From NCBI RefSeq assembly GCF_019967995.1, contig NZ_CP065377.1:2232001-2296000 (forward strand): a stretch of DNA of 64,000 bases, in the 5' to 3' direction. Made by a program: the position numbers and the translations under genes. The stretch comes from Faecalibacterium prausnitzii. GTDB lineage: Bacteria > Bacillota > Clostridia > Oscillospirales > Ruminococcaceae. The notes under the pieces are model-generated. The model searched no databases. It was given only the letters and a program-made list of their open reading frames with translations, and was not told the origin of the DNA. Of this stretch, positions 7,969 to 15,962 are shown in pieces (the stretch's first letter is position 1; every line of letters begins with the position of its first letter).

Positions 7969-8895
7969 TCAGACCACCTCCTTCTTCTGGGCTGCGTGCT
8001 TCCGCTTTTCAAAGGCCAGGCGGTTCTGGATGGCCGGCATCGAGATGGCAATGGCCACGATGAGGGCCGACACCAGCTTCATGGCGGCCGCCGGGACATT
8101 GAAGCGCAGGGCCACCGCCACAATGAAGCGGTACAGACAGCTGCCGAACACGACGCCCAGCACCCGGCGCACCATGGTGCGCTTGCCCACCAGTGTTTCC
8201 CCGATGATGAGGGAGGCCAGTGCGATGGTCACCATGCCGGTGCCCACGTTGATATCGCAGCTCTTCTGGTACTGGGCCAGCAGACCGCCGGACAGGGCCG
8301 TCAGCGCACCGGAGATGCACAGGCCCACCGTGATGGTAAAGGCCGGATTGATGCTGGACGCCCGCACCATGGCGGCGTTGTCGCCGGTCGCCCGGATGGA
8401 CAGGCCCAGCCGGGTGCCCAGAAATCCCACCATCCCGGCACCGGCCAGCGCGATGACCACCACGGCCAGCACCAGCTTATACCAGCCGCCCGTAAAGGCC
8501 AGCGCTGTTTTGGCCAGCGAGAAGACTGTGTCCGTCTTGACCAGCGACAGCGTGGACGAAAAGCCCATGACCGCCAGATTGATGGTATAAAGGCCGGTGT
8601 TCACGATGATGCCCGCCATGATGCTCTCGACGCCGAGGCGGGTCTGCAAAAAGGCTGTGATGAAACCGGAGCACACGCCAGCCGCCATCGCCGCCAGCAG
8701 GGCCAGAAAAGGGTGGCCGGTCAGTGCGACCTGGCAGGCCACCGCGCAGCCCAGCGTGAAGCAGCCGTCGGTGGACAGGTCTGCAATGTTCAGGATGGAA
8801 TAGCTCAAGAACAGAGCCAGCGCAACGAGGGCGTAGATGCAGCCCAATTCCAGCGCGGTCTGGATCACGTTGAGCGAAAAGATACTCGCCAGCAT
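7969..8895 (-). CDS. trpY: ABC transporter permease (TrpY-like, COG4120)
   Basis: A 308-residue membrane protein with about eight to nine hydrophobic helices, of the branched-chain/ribose permease-like superfamily (BPD_transp_2 type: 'L-S-x-x-I-L-N-I-A-D-L-S-T-D-G-x-F' near residue 30 and a 'G-x-x-A-L-x-G-G-L-x-A-Q' segment). It is the membrane subunit of the importer and is followed directly by the ATPase gene. A 243-bp gap containing a repeat element separates it from the upstream binding-protein gene, which may lower its expression relative to trpX. ATG 8895 follows a weak AAAGGAG site. Confidence 0.85.
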   Translation of the reverse strand: MLASIFSLNVIQTALELGCIYALVALALFLSYSILNIADLSTDGCFTLGCAVACQVALTGHPFLALLAAMAAGVCSGFITAFLQTRLGVESIMAGIIVNTGLYTINLAVMGFSSTLSLVKTDTVFSLAKTALAFTGGWYKLVLAVVVIALAGAGMVGFLGTRLGLSIRATGDNAAMVRASSINPAFTITVGLCISGALTALSGGLLAQYQKSCDINVGTGMVTIALASLIIGETLVGKRTMVRRVLGVVFGSCLYRFIVAVALRFNVPAAAMKLVSALIVAIAISMPAIQNRLAFEKRKHAAQKKEVV

Positions 8896-8956
8896 GGTGT
8901 GTACTCCTTTAGTTAGAATGTATGTATCCTCCCAAAGGGCAGGCTCTCCTTCCTAC

Positions 8957-9089
8957 AACCTCTCCGTCTCACTTCGTTCGACAGCTCCCCTGGTAGGGGA
9001 GCCCTTGGCAAAGCGAAAAACGTTCTCTCTTCGCCAGGGCCTCTCCTACAAGGAGAGGTGGCATTGCAAAGCAATGACGGAGAGGTTGC
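8957..9089. repeat. palindromic intergenic repeat element, copy 2 (compound)
   Basis: Two hairpin modules in a row: CCTCTCCGTC ... CTCCCCTGGTAGGGGAG, then a GGCCTCTCCTACAAGGAGAG palindrome, an ATTGCAAAGCAAT stem and a closing GACGGAGAGGTTGCAC. The second module closely matches copy 1 (6101-6193). It lies inside the trpX-trpY gap and carries strong secondary structure in both orientations. Confidence 0.75.
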
Positions 9090-9138
9090 ACAAACGGATA
9101 ACCTACCCTTTGTGTCCGGCTGTTACCGATTTATCATT

Positions 9139-10233
9139 TCAGAAGTTCTCCTGCGTGGTCACTTGCACGATCTCGGTGCAGTAGGGCTTGAAGGCTTCCT
9201 TGATCATGTCCAAAGTCTTATCATCCATGCCCAATGCTGCGGCCGTCTCTGTATTGATGGTCACAATGCCGTTGTCAAAGGTCTGGTAAGGCAGGTCGGC
9301 GGTGGTCTTGCCCTCGCAGAGCAGCTCGACCACCATGTCTGCGGTGGCCTCGCCCAGCTGGACGTAATCGACGCCGTAGCCCACGAATGCACCGTTCAGC
9401 GCGAAGCTGTCGGCACCAGTGAAGTGCAGGATCCCGGCATCGGTAAAGGTCTCGTAGATGGCCAGCTCCGCGGTCATCACGGTGTTGTCGGTCGGGGTGA
9501 ACACGGCCTTGACCCCGGCTGCAACGAGGGCTTCGGCCGCCATCTGAACTTCGGCGGTGGTGGTGCCGTTCTTTTCAATGTACTGGATGCCCTTGCTGTC
9601 GCAGAATGCCTTGGCATCTGCGATGGCCTGGGTGGAAGCATCCTGGCTCATGTCGTACAGCAGGCCGATGGTGTCAATATCCGGGTCGACGGCCAGGATG
9701 AGGTTCATGATGGCGTCGGTGTTCAGGGCATCGGAAGTGCCGGTGATGTTCTCCTCGCCGTCAAAACCGGCAGAGACCGGGTCGGTGACCGCAGAGTAGA
9801 CAACAGGGATGCCGGTATCCTCGACCGAAGCCAGCATGGTGGCGGCGGTGGGGGTAGCCACGGCCACGATGACGTCCACGTCATCGGCCACAAGGTCGGC
9901 ACCGATCTGGTTCAGGTTGGTCTGGTCGGCCTGCGCGTTGGCGTAGTAGTCGGCATAATCAAAGGTCACGCCCTTTTCCCTGCCCACCTCATCCAGACGG
10001 CTCTCAACGGAGGCGACGATCTGGTTCAGAGAGGCATGGTCCACATAGTTGACGATGCCCACCTTGAAGGTCTGGCCCGCTTCTGCCGACGACGCGGCAG
10101 CGCTGGAGGCGGTGCCGGAGGCAGCGGACGAGGCCGAGCCGCCGCAGCCGGTCAGGCTGAATGCAGAGACAGCGGCAGCGCCCAGAGCGGCCTTGAGGAA
10201 ATTGCGGCGGGAGATCCTGTTCATGGTTTTCAT
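9139..10233 (-). CDS. trpX: ABC transporter substrate-binding lipoprotein (TrpX-like, COG2984)
   Basis: A 364-residue exported binding protein of the ABC_sub_bind family. The N-terminus has a twin-arginine-like S-R-R-N-F-L-K-A-A segment followed by a lipobox L-T-G-C at about residues 26-29, then an Ala/Ser-rich linker. The mature part has the family pattern 'V-G-I-V-N-Y-V-D-H-A-S-L' and 'P-V-V-Y-S-A-V-T-D-P-V'. It captures the substrate outside the membrane for TrpY/TrpZ. Start 10233 is chosen for the AAGGAG site and signal sequence; the longer frame runs into the T-box terminator. First gene of the T-box-controlled operon. Confidence 0.88.
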   Translation of the reverse strand: MKTMNRISRRNFLKAALGAAAVSAFSLTGCGGSASSAASGTASSAAASSAEAGQTFKVGIVNYVDHASLNQIVASVESRLDEVGREKGVTFDYADYYANAQADQTNLNQIGADLVADDVDVIVAVATPTAATMLASVEDTGIPVVYSAVTDPVSAGFDGEENITGTSDALNTDAIMNLILAVDPDIDTIGLLYDMSQDASTQAIADAKAFCDSKGIQYIEKNGTTTAEVQMAAEALVAAGVKAVFTPTDNTVMTAELAIYETFTDAGILHFTGADSFALNGAFVGYGVDYVQLGEATADMVVELLCEGKTTADLPYQTFDNGIVTINTETAAALGMDDKTLDMIKEAFKPYCTEIVQVTTQENF

Positions 10234-10265
10234 AGCGGTTGCTCCTTCCCTGGAGCGGGCGGCAG

Positions 10266-10605
10266 TAAAAAAGACCCGCTCCACTTGCGGAACGGGCCTT
10301 TTCATGGTAACAAAAGATCCCGTCCCTGTGTGTTCATCCACAAGGACAGGATCGAAAATACGATTCTGCGGTGCCACCTTGTTTGCTCTGCCCAAGCCAG
10401 CTTCTGGCTGCAGAGCCCCTCACGGAGAGCCAACACTCCCCTGCCCTGTAACGGAGGCTTCCGTCCCAAGCTACTGAAAAGCACTGGCTCTCGTTTGCCC
10501 GGCCCTCGGCGGCCCACGAAGTCCTGCCCCGCTCTCGCCCGTTTCCATCCTCCGGGCTCTCTAGCAGATGCGCTGTGCAGGTTCTCTTCCGCCTCATCGG
10601 TTTGA
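10266..10605 (-). promoter_or_regulatory. T-box riboswitch, probably tRNA-Trp, upstream of trpX
   Basis: Read on the minus strand, the leader has a long stem I with an AGAGAA element, the apical A-G-G-A-T-G-G-A-A-A-C word also seen in the metG leader, the T-box core A-A-G-G-T-G-G-C-A-C-C-G-C-A-G (10366-10380) and a terminator (stem 10273-10298, T-run 10266-10272). The contact bases TGGC (10373-10376) require a tRNA ending GCCA, that is discriminator G. tRNA-Trp has G73 and tRNA-Phe/Tyr have A73. TGG at 10514-10516, in the 3' side of the specifier loop, is therefore favoured over the nearby TTC at 10518-10520. Confidence 0.82.
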
Positions 10606-10609
10606 TTGC

Positions 10610-10637
10610 ATTATACACTTTATTCGTGTAAAGTCAA
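10610..10637 (-). promoter_or_regulatory. promoter of the trpXYZ leader
   Basis: Minus-strand TTGACT (10632-10637), a 16-bp spacer and TATAAT (10610-10615). Confidence 0.8.
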
Positions 10638-10721
10638 GAGGGAATTTTTCATCTGTGCAATGATTCAGATGAATCCGGTTTTCGTTTCCTTGACTTTTCT
10701 TGACTTCTTTTGTGAAACAAC

Positions 10722-10742
10722 GTACACTGTGTACATTATAAT
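10722..10742 (+). promoter_or_regulatory. candidate operator and -10 upstream of the MATE gene
   Basis: A perfect inverted repeat GTACAC-T-GTGTAC (10722-10734) sits directly upstream of TATAAT (10737-10742). No good -35 lies at 17 bp, so the promoter may need an activator or be repressed by the protein bound at the palindrome. The repressor is not identified. Confidence 0.5.
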
Positions 10743-10755
10743 TTTCCGAAAGAAG

Positions 10756-12081
10756 GTGTTCTTCACGAATCCGACCGAAAATACCCTGCTGCATGGGCCG
10801 GTGCGTCCGGCGCTGCTGCGGTATGCCCTGCCCATCATCCTGAGCATGGTGGCCACCCAGTTCTATTCGGTGGCCGATACTATGATCATCGGTCTGCGGC
10901 TGGATGCCGACGCGCTGGCGGCGGTCTCCAATGCTTCCACCATCCTGATGCTCTTTCTGTTCATCTCCGGCGGCATGGAGCTTGGCGGCGGCCTGCTGGT
11001 GGCAGCAGGCCGGCCCACGGCCACCCGGCAGGAGATGGCCGAGCTGCTCTACAACCTGCTGTTCGTCGATCTTGTGCTGGCGCTGGGCCTGACCGCACTG
11101 GGCTTTTTCACCCTGCCCGCCCTGCTCCGGCTCATCCGGACGCCGGAGGAGATCCTGGCTGAGGCGGTGCTCTATGGGCGGGTGTATCTGGTCGGCCTCC
11201 CCTTTCTGATGCTCTATGACCTGACCAAAGAGTGCATCATGGGCTGCGGAGACTCGAAAACACCGCTCCGGGCCGTAGTCGCCACCAGCGTGATGAACAT
11301 CGTGCTGGACCTGGCGCTCGTTGGCCCCTTCGGGGTCGCCGGTGCGGCCGGTGCTACCGCTGCCGCGCAGATCGCCGGAGCGGGGTACATGCTGGCCCAC
11401 CTGCGCAAGACCGAACTGAGCCTGCCCTTCCGCCGGGAGATGCTCAAGGCAAGCTACGCGAAGGACATCTTCCGCCTTTCCGCCCCCAACTCCCTGCAGC
11501 AGGCCAGCGGCACCATCATCACGACGGTCAAACAGGGGCTTCTGGGCGGGCTGGGCGTCGCGGCCATCGCGGGTTTTTCCTGCGCGGGCAAGCTCTCCAG
11601 CCTGCTGATGATGCCGGTGTACGGTTTCGTGCAGTCCATCGTCTTTTTCATCGCCCAGAACACCACTGCCCAGCAGCCGGGCCGGGTGCATACCGGCCTG
11701 CGGGAGGGGCGGCGCATCCTGTTTTTCTACTCGCTGCTGGTGGCAGCGCTCTGCATCGGGCTGAACGGCCCGCTGCTTCGGCTCTTCACCACCGACGCTT
11801 CTGCCGCCGCCTACGGCTCCACCATGCTGGCCTTTGAGGGCATCTCGTATGTGTTCACCGCGCAGAAGCATCTGTGCGAGGCCCGGCTGCGCGGTGCCCA
11901 GAAGATGGGGCTGTATCTGGCCTCGAACCTGGGGCAGATCGGGCTGAATCTGGCCGCCTGCGTTCTGCTGGTGCCCCGCATCGGCTTTTCGGGCTTCTGG
12001 CTGTCCACCTGGATCAGCGCCCCCGCCGGCCTTGCGCTGGCCGCGCTGCTGGCAAGGATCGGCGCAAAACAACAGAGCTAA
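10756..12081 (+). CDS. MATE family efflux transporter
   Basis: A membrane protein of about 441 residues with twelve hydrophobic helices in two halves, the standard MATE length. The first helix region reads L-R-Y-A-L-P-I-I-L-S-M and 'Y-S-V-A-D-T-M-I-I-G', typical of the family. These antiporters export cationic drugs or metabolites using Na+ or H+; the substrate is not predictable. The start is uncertain: the frame is open to 10606, but the promoter -10 at 10737-10742 implies a short leader, and GTG 10756 is the only usual start codon close to AAAGAAG, though its spacing is poor. The conserved part begins by about 10790. It diverges from the trpXYZ leader. Confidence 0.85.
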   Translation: MFFTNPTENTLLHGPVRPALLRYALPIILSMVATQFYSVADTMIIGLRLDADALAAVSNASTILMLFLFISGGMELGGGLLVAAGRPTATRQEMAELLYNLLFVDLVLALGLTALGFFTLPALLRLIRTPEEILAEAVLYGRVYLVGLPFLMLYDLTKECIMGCGDSKTPLRAVVATSVMNIVLDLALVGPFGVAGAAGATAAAQIAGAGYMLAHLRKTELSLPFRREMLKASYAKDIFRLSAPNSLQQASGTIITTVKQGLLGGLGVAAIAGFSCAGKLSSLLMMPVYGFVQSIVFFIAQNTTAQQPGRVHTGLREGRRILFFYSLLVAALCIGLNGPLLRLFTTDASAAAYGSTMLAFEGISYVFTAQKHLCEARLRGAQKMGLYLASNLGQIGLNLAACVLLVPRIGFSGFWLSTWISAPAGLALAALLARIGAKQQS

Positions 12082-12086
12082 AACAA

Positions 12087-12112
12087 AAAGCACAGTGCTT
12101 GTACTGTGCTTT
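12087..12112 (+). terminator. terminator after the MATE gene
   Basis: AAAGCACAGT (12087-12096) pairs with ACTGTGCTTT (12103-12112) around a 6-base loop, just after the stop codon. Its 3' arm overlaps the next promoter. Confidence 0.7.
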
Positions 12113-12127
12113 CATTTATGATATACT
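12099..12127 (+). promoter_or_regulatory. promoter of the toxin-like peptide mRNA
   Basis: TTGTAC (12099-12104), a 17-bp spacer and TATACT (12122-12127). It gives a leader of about 125 nt before the peptide start. Confidence 0.65.
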
Positions 12128-12260
12128 GTTTTTGCAGCCATCTGGCTGACAGGCGCTGTCTGCAAATGCAGGTGGTCACGCTCTTCTCCCCGGCGAAGCG
12201 TTGGGGGGAACGCGTTCTTCTTTGCTTCCCCTGACGCAAACGCGGAAGGGGGGATGTTCT

Positions 12261-12362
12261 ATGACGCTGAGTGAAGTGCTTCAGCTGCTCGCCGTGATTG
12301 GCGGTGCAGTTTTTGTGACGTTTCAGATTACATGGACGATTTCCAACAGCAAAAAGAAATGA
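12261..12362 (+). CDS. holin-like type I toxin peptide (putative)
   Basis: A 33-residue peptide with a short amphipathic start (M-T-L-S-E-V-L-Q-L-L), one hydrophobic helix (about residues 9-26) and a basic tail ending in three lysines. This layout and the opening motif match the putative holin-like toxin (Hol_Tox/TxpA-like) peptides of Firmicutes. A run of six G at 12248-12253 acts as the ribosome site; CTTCCCC at 12225-12231 can pair with it, so the long leader may mask translation. The stop codon lies inside the terminator hairpin shared with a convergent transcript. In known systems such a peptide damages the membrane when its antisense RNA is lost; that role is inferred here. Confidence 0.72.
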   Translation: MTLSEVLQLLAVIGGAVFVTFQITWTISNSKKK

Positions 12363-12451
12363 CCGCCTCTGCCCTCACAAAGCAAGCGGTCATTCTTTTT
12401 GACACCTGAGCCGAGGAGGAGCTGACCATTTTGCAGCCAGCGTCTTTCTCT
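12351..12451 (-). ncRNA. candidate antisense RNA antitoxin
   Basis: A strong minus-strand promoter (-35 TTGACA at 12481-12486, 17-bp spacer, -10 TATACT at 12458-12463) should start RNA near 12451. The next minus-strand terminator is the hairpin at 12358-12394. The predicted RNA is about 100 nt, contains no gene, and overlaps the 3' end of the toxin mRNA tail-to-tail, as in txpA/ratA and bsrG/SR4. Prediction only. Confidence 0.65.
12358..12400. terminator. bidirectional terminator shared by toxin mRNA and antisense RNA
   Basis: AATGACCGC (12358-12366) pairs with GCGGTCATT (12386-12394). T-runs follow on the plus strand (12396-12400) and, read on the minus strand, over 12351-12357. Confidence 0.85.
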
Positions 12452-12457
12452 ATTTGT

Positions 12458-12486
12458 AGTATAGTAATTTTTTATCGTTTTGTCAA
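12458..12486 (-). promoter_or_regulatory. antisense RNA promoter
   Basis: Consensus-like TTGACA-17 bp-TATACT pointing left, with no protein-coding gene downstream before the terminator at 12358-12394. Confidence 0.75.
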
Positions 12487-12502
12487 GCAGAAGAGGAGCA
12501 CA

Positions 12503-13522
12503 ATGGAACCTTTGAAGATCCAACACATCCCCCTGCCCCACCGGGCCGTGTTCGGCCCCATGGCAGGCTTCACCGATGCGCCCTGCCGCCGCCTGATGGC
12601 GCAGCACGGGGCCGGTTTCACAGTCAGTGAGATGGTATCCAGCCGGGCGCTGGTCTACCACGACCACAAAACCGTCAGCCTGCTCAAGGCCGAACCCAAC
12701 GGCGCCCCCTACGGCGTCCAGATCTTCGGCGAAGTGCCCCAGATCATGGGCGAAGCAGCCGCTGCCATCGAGGAATACGCTTTCGACTTTCTGGACATCA
12801 ACATGGGCTGCCCAGCCCCGAAGATCGTCTCCGGCGGTGCCGGCAGCAAACTGATGCTGGACCCCGACCTCTGCGGCAGGATCGTCGAGCAGGTAGTGGC
12901 GCACACCTCCCGGCCCGTCACGGTCAAGATGCGCAAAGGCTGGGACGCCGATCACGTCACCGCAGTCGAGTGCGCCAAGGCATGCGAACAGGCCGGTGCG
13001 GCCCTCATCGCAGTACACGCCCGGACGCGGGAGCAGATGTACACCCCCGGCATCGACCCGGAGATCATCGCCCGCGTAAAATCTGCCGTGCATGTGCCGG
13101 TGCTGGGCAACGGCGACATCCATTCGGCTGAAGACGCCGTCGCTCTGGTCAAAGAGACCGGCTGCGACGGTGTGATGATCGCCCGCGCAGCCCTGGGCGA
13201 CCCGTGGCTGTTCGAGCGGGTGAACGCCGCACTGGAGGGCACCCCGGCCCCCAAAGAGCCGAATCTGCAGGCCCGGATGAACGCCCTCCGCCGTCAGGTG
13301 GAGGAAATGGTGGAGCAGAAGGGCGAATTCGTCGCTATGCCCCAAGCCCGCGCCCAGACCATGCACTACATGAAAGGGCTGAAGGGCGCGGCCTCCCTGC
13401 GGCGGTACTGCTGCGAGCTGACTCATCTGGAAGACATCGACCGCCTCATCGAGGCCGTGTTCGACCAGCAGCGCAAAGCGGGGCTTGACCCGGACGACGA
13501 ACGCGAGGTCCCATTCCCCTGA
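12503..13522 (+). CDS. dus: tRNA-dihydrouridine synthase
   Basis: A 339-residue FMN enzyme that reduces specific uridines in the tRNA D-loop. The TIM-barrel start F-G-P-M-A-G-F-T-D-A-P-C-R (residues 17-29) and D-I-N-M-G-C-P-A-P-K (98-107) with catalytic Cys103 are diagnostic. The phosphate-binding segment V-L-G-N-G-D-I-H-S and the C-terminal helical tRNA-binding part (about 250-339) are present. It is most like the DusB group, but I would not fix the subtype. ATG 12503 follows GAGGAG; an earlier in-frame start would overlap the antisense promoter. The following YfhO gene starts 46 bp later. Confidence 0.93.
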   Translation: MEPLKIQHIPLPHRAVFGPMAGFTDAPCRRLMAQHGAGFTVSEMVSSRALVYHDHKTVSLLKAEPNGAPYGVQIFGEVPQIMGEAAAAIEEYAFDFLDINMGCPAPKIVSGGAGSKLMLDPDLCGRIVEQVVAHTSRPVTVKMRKGWDADHVTAVECAKACEQAGAALIAVHARTREQMYTPGIDPEIIARVKSAVHVPVLGNGDIHSAEDAVALVKETGCDGVMIARAALGDPWLFERVNAALEGTPAPKEPNLQARMNALRRQVEEMVEQKGEFVAMPQARAQTMHYMKGLKGAASLRRYCCELTHLEDIDRLIEAVFDQQRKAGLDPDDEREVPFP

Positions 13523-13568
13523 TTTTCCCGGACGATCCGGATTTTTTTGAAACAAGAGGTTCTCTGCC

Positions 13569-15944
13569 ATGACTTCATCTCACAGCCCCCGGCTTCTGGG
13601 GCAAAAACAGAACAAATTCCTGCTCACGGTCTGCCTGTGTGCGCTGACGGCGGCGCTGATCTTCCTGCCGTTCTATCTTCTGGACGGCGGCTTTTTCCAC
13701 TACGCCGGTGATTTCAACAGCCAGCAGATCAGTTTTTACCGCTACATGAACGGCTTCCTCAAGGGGCTGGGCTACCCGGACGGCGCAGGCAGTGTCCGCA
13801 ACACCTTCTCCTGGGCCACCGACCTGGGCAGCGGGGCGCTGAACGCCTATTCCTTCTACCTGTACGGCTCGCCGTTCTTCTGGTTCTCGCTGCTCTTCCC
13901 CCAGCGGTGGCTCCCCTATCTCATGGTCCCGCTGCTGGTGCTCAAGTTCGCCGTGGCGGGCGGCGGCGCGTATCTGTATCTGCGCCGCTACGTGAAAGAC
14001 CAGAACTATGCCGTGCTGGGCGCGGTGCTCTATGCCTTTTCCGGCTGGGGGCTCTACAACATCTTCTTCAACCACTTCATTGATGTGCTGGCCCTCTTCC
14101 CGTGGATGCTCTGGGCGCTGGACGAGGCCGTCTACCATGGGCGGCACGGGCTGTTCGCGTTCTGGGTCGGCGTCAACCTGCTGAACAACTACTTCTTCTT
14201 TGTGGGGCAAGTGCTCTTCCTGCTCCTCTACTTCATCTGTAAAGTCAGCGCGGGGGATTTCAAGCTCACGCCCCGGCTGTTCGTCCATCTGGCCTTTGAA
14301 AGCCTCCTCGGTGTGGGGCTGGGGGCCGTCATCCTCTGGCCTGCGGTCCTCTCGCTGTTGCAGAACCCACGCACCATCGACCTGTCCTCCGGCTGGGGCT
14401 TTCTGACCTACGCAAAGCCCCAGCAGTACCTTGCCATCCTGCTGAGCTGGATCCTGCCGCCCGACTCACCCTATATGACCTCCATCTGGTCTGAGGGCGT
14501 CATCAAGTGGACGAGCATGACCGCCTATCTGCCCCTGTGCAGTCTGGCCGGTGCTCTGGCTTACTGGCGCGCCCGGCAAGGCGACAGCAAAAAGCGGATC
14601 GTTGCCACCTGCGCTGTCTTTGCGCTGGTGCCGGTGCTGAACAGCGCCTTCTACGCCCTCAATTCCAGCTACTACGCCCGGTGGTTCTATATGCCGGTGC
14701 TCATCCTGGCCGCCATGACCGTCAACGCACTGGAAGACCCCGCCGTCGAGCTGGACCGCCCGGCCCGGAACATCAGTGGGCTCGTCATTGCCACGCTGGC
14801 CTTTGCGCTGGTGCCGGTGCAGGATGCCAGCACCAAAGAATGGTCGCTGGGCGTCCTGCAAAATCCCGGCCAGTACGCCGCCGTGTTCGGCTTTGCCCTC
14901 ATCGGGCTGCTGGTCTACCGCTGGGTCGCGCAGCGGTGGCGGGCCGACAAGCGCCTGCCCCAGCGGATGCTGGCGGCAGTGCTGGCATTCAGCTGCCTGT
15001 TCGGCATCACCCACATCGGCATCGGCAAGTTCGGCCAGTGGAACACCGACAGCGACCTGGTGGAAGAGTACACCAGCGCCCTGGCCCTGAAGGAAGACCT
15101 GCCGGAGGGCGACTGGCGCATCGACACTTACAAGACCCACGACAACCTCGGCCTCTGGCTGGACAAGAGCTGCCTGCAATACTTCGGCAGCACCGCCGCC
15201 CCCAGCATCCTCAGCTTTTACCCGGCGCTGGGCGTCAAGCGGGACGTCCGCAGCCAGCCGGAGCTTTCCAACTATGCGCTGCGGGGCCTGCTGAGCGTGA
15301 AGTACCTCATCACCAAGCCCGACCGGCAGGCCGACTTCCTCGAAGAGGCCGATGAGGGCTGGGCCTATTACGACACGCTGGATGGCTACACCCTCTATGA
15401 AAACACCAACTACGTCCCCATGGGCTTCACCTACGACTACTATCTCACCGAGGACGATTACGAGTCCACCGTGACGGTCACCCGCTCCAATCTGCTGATG
15501 CGGGCGCTGGTGCTCTCCGATGCGGATGCCGCCGCATACAGCCAGTATTTGCAGCCGCTGCCCGCCGCTGAGCTGAACGACCTGACCTACGACCGCTACG
15601 TGCAGGATTGCGCCGACCGCCGGGCCTCGGCCTGTTCGGTGTTCCAGATGACCAATTCCGGCTTCCACGCTGAGATCACGCTGGACGCCCCGAACCTCGT
15701 CTTCTTCTCGGTGCCTTACGACGACGGCTTCACGGCCACGGTCAACGGCAAGGAGACCGACATCCTGCGGGTGGACGAGGGCCTGATGGCGGTGCTCTGC
15801 CCCGCCGGGGAAAACACCCTTGATTTTGTCTACCAGCCGGACGGCATCCAGCTGGGCAAGCCTGTCACGCTGCTTTCGCTCGTGGTCTTCGTATCCTACA
15901 CCAGCTATTTTGCCTGGGACGATCGGAAAAAGCGGAAGCACTGA
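13569..15944 (+). CDS. YfhO-family large membrane protein
   Basis: A 791-residue integral membrane protein with about 11-12 hydrophobic helices in the first 500 residues, an extracytoplasmic domain (about 500-740) and a last helix near residue 770 before a basic tail. The 'D-G-G-F-F-H-Y-A-G-D-F-N-S-Q' luminal loop after helix 1 and the L-G-S-G-A-L-N-A-Y segment fit the YfhO (GT-C-like) family. Bacillus YfhO is linked to lipoteichoic acid glycosylation, so a lipid-linked sugar transferase role is plausible but unproven. The ATG follows AAGAGG. The aldo/keto reductase gene starts 18 bp downstream and is probably cotranscribed. Confidence 0.8.
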   Translation: MTSSHSPRLLGQKQNKFLLTVCLCALTAALIFLPFYLLDGGFFHYAGDFNSQQISFYRYMNGFLKGLGYPDGAGSVRNTFSWATDLGSGALNAYSFYLYGSPFFWFSLLFPQRWLPYLMVPLLVLKFAVAGGGAYLYLRRYVKDQNYAVLGAVLYAFSGWGLYNIFFNHFIDVLALFPWMLWALDEAVYHGRHGLFAFWVGVNLLNNYFFFVGQVLFLLLYFICKVSAGDFKLTPRLFVHLAFESLLGVGLGAVILWPAVLSLLQNPRTIDLSSGWGFLTYAKPQQYLAILLSWILPPDSPYMTSIWSEGVIKWTSMTAYLPLCSLAGALAYWRARQGDSKKRIVATCAVFALVPVLNSAFYALNSSYYARWFYMPVLILAAMTVNALEDPAVELDRPARNISGLVIATLAFALVPVQDASTKEWSLGVLQNPGQYAAVFGFALIGLLVYRWVAQRWRADKRLPQRMLAAVLAFSCLFGITHIGIGKFGQWNTDSDLVEEYTSALALKEDLPEGDWRIDTYKTHDNLGLWLDKSCLQYFGSTAAPSILSFYPALGVKRDVRSQPELSNYALRGLLSVKYLITKPDRQADFLEEADEGWAYYDTLDGYTLYENTNYVPMGFTYDYYLTEDDYESTVTVTRSNLLMRALVLSDADAAAYSQYLQPLPAAELNDLTYDRYVQDCADRRASACSVFQMTNSGFHAEITLDAPNLVFFSVPYDDGFTATVNGKETDILRVDEGLMAVLCPAGENTLDFVYQPDGIQLGKPVTLLSLVVFVSYTSYFAWDDRKKRKH

Positions 15945-15962
15945 AGAAAAGGAGAGCGTTCG

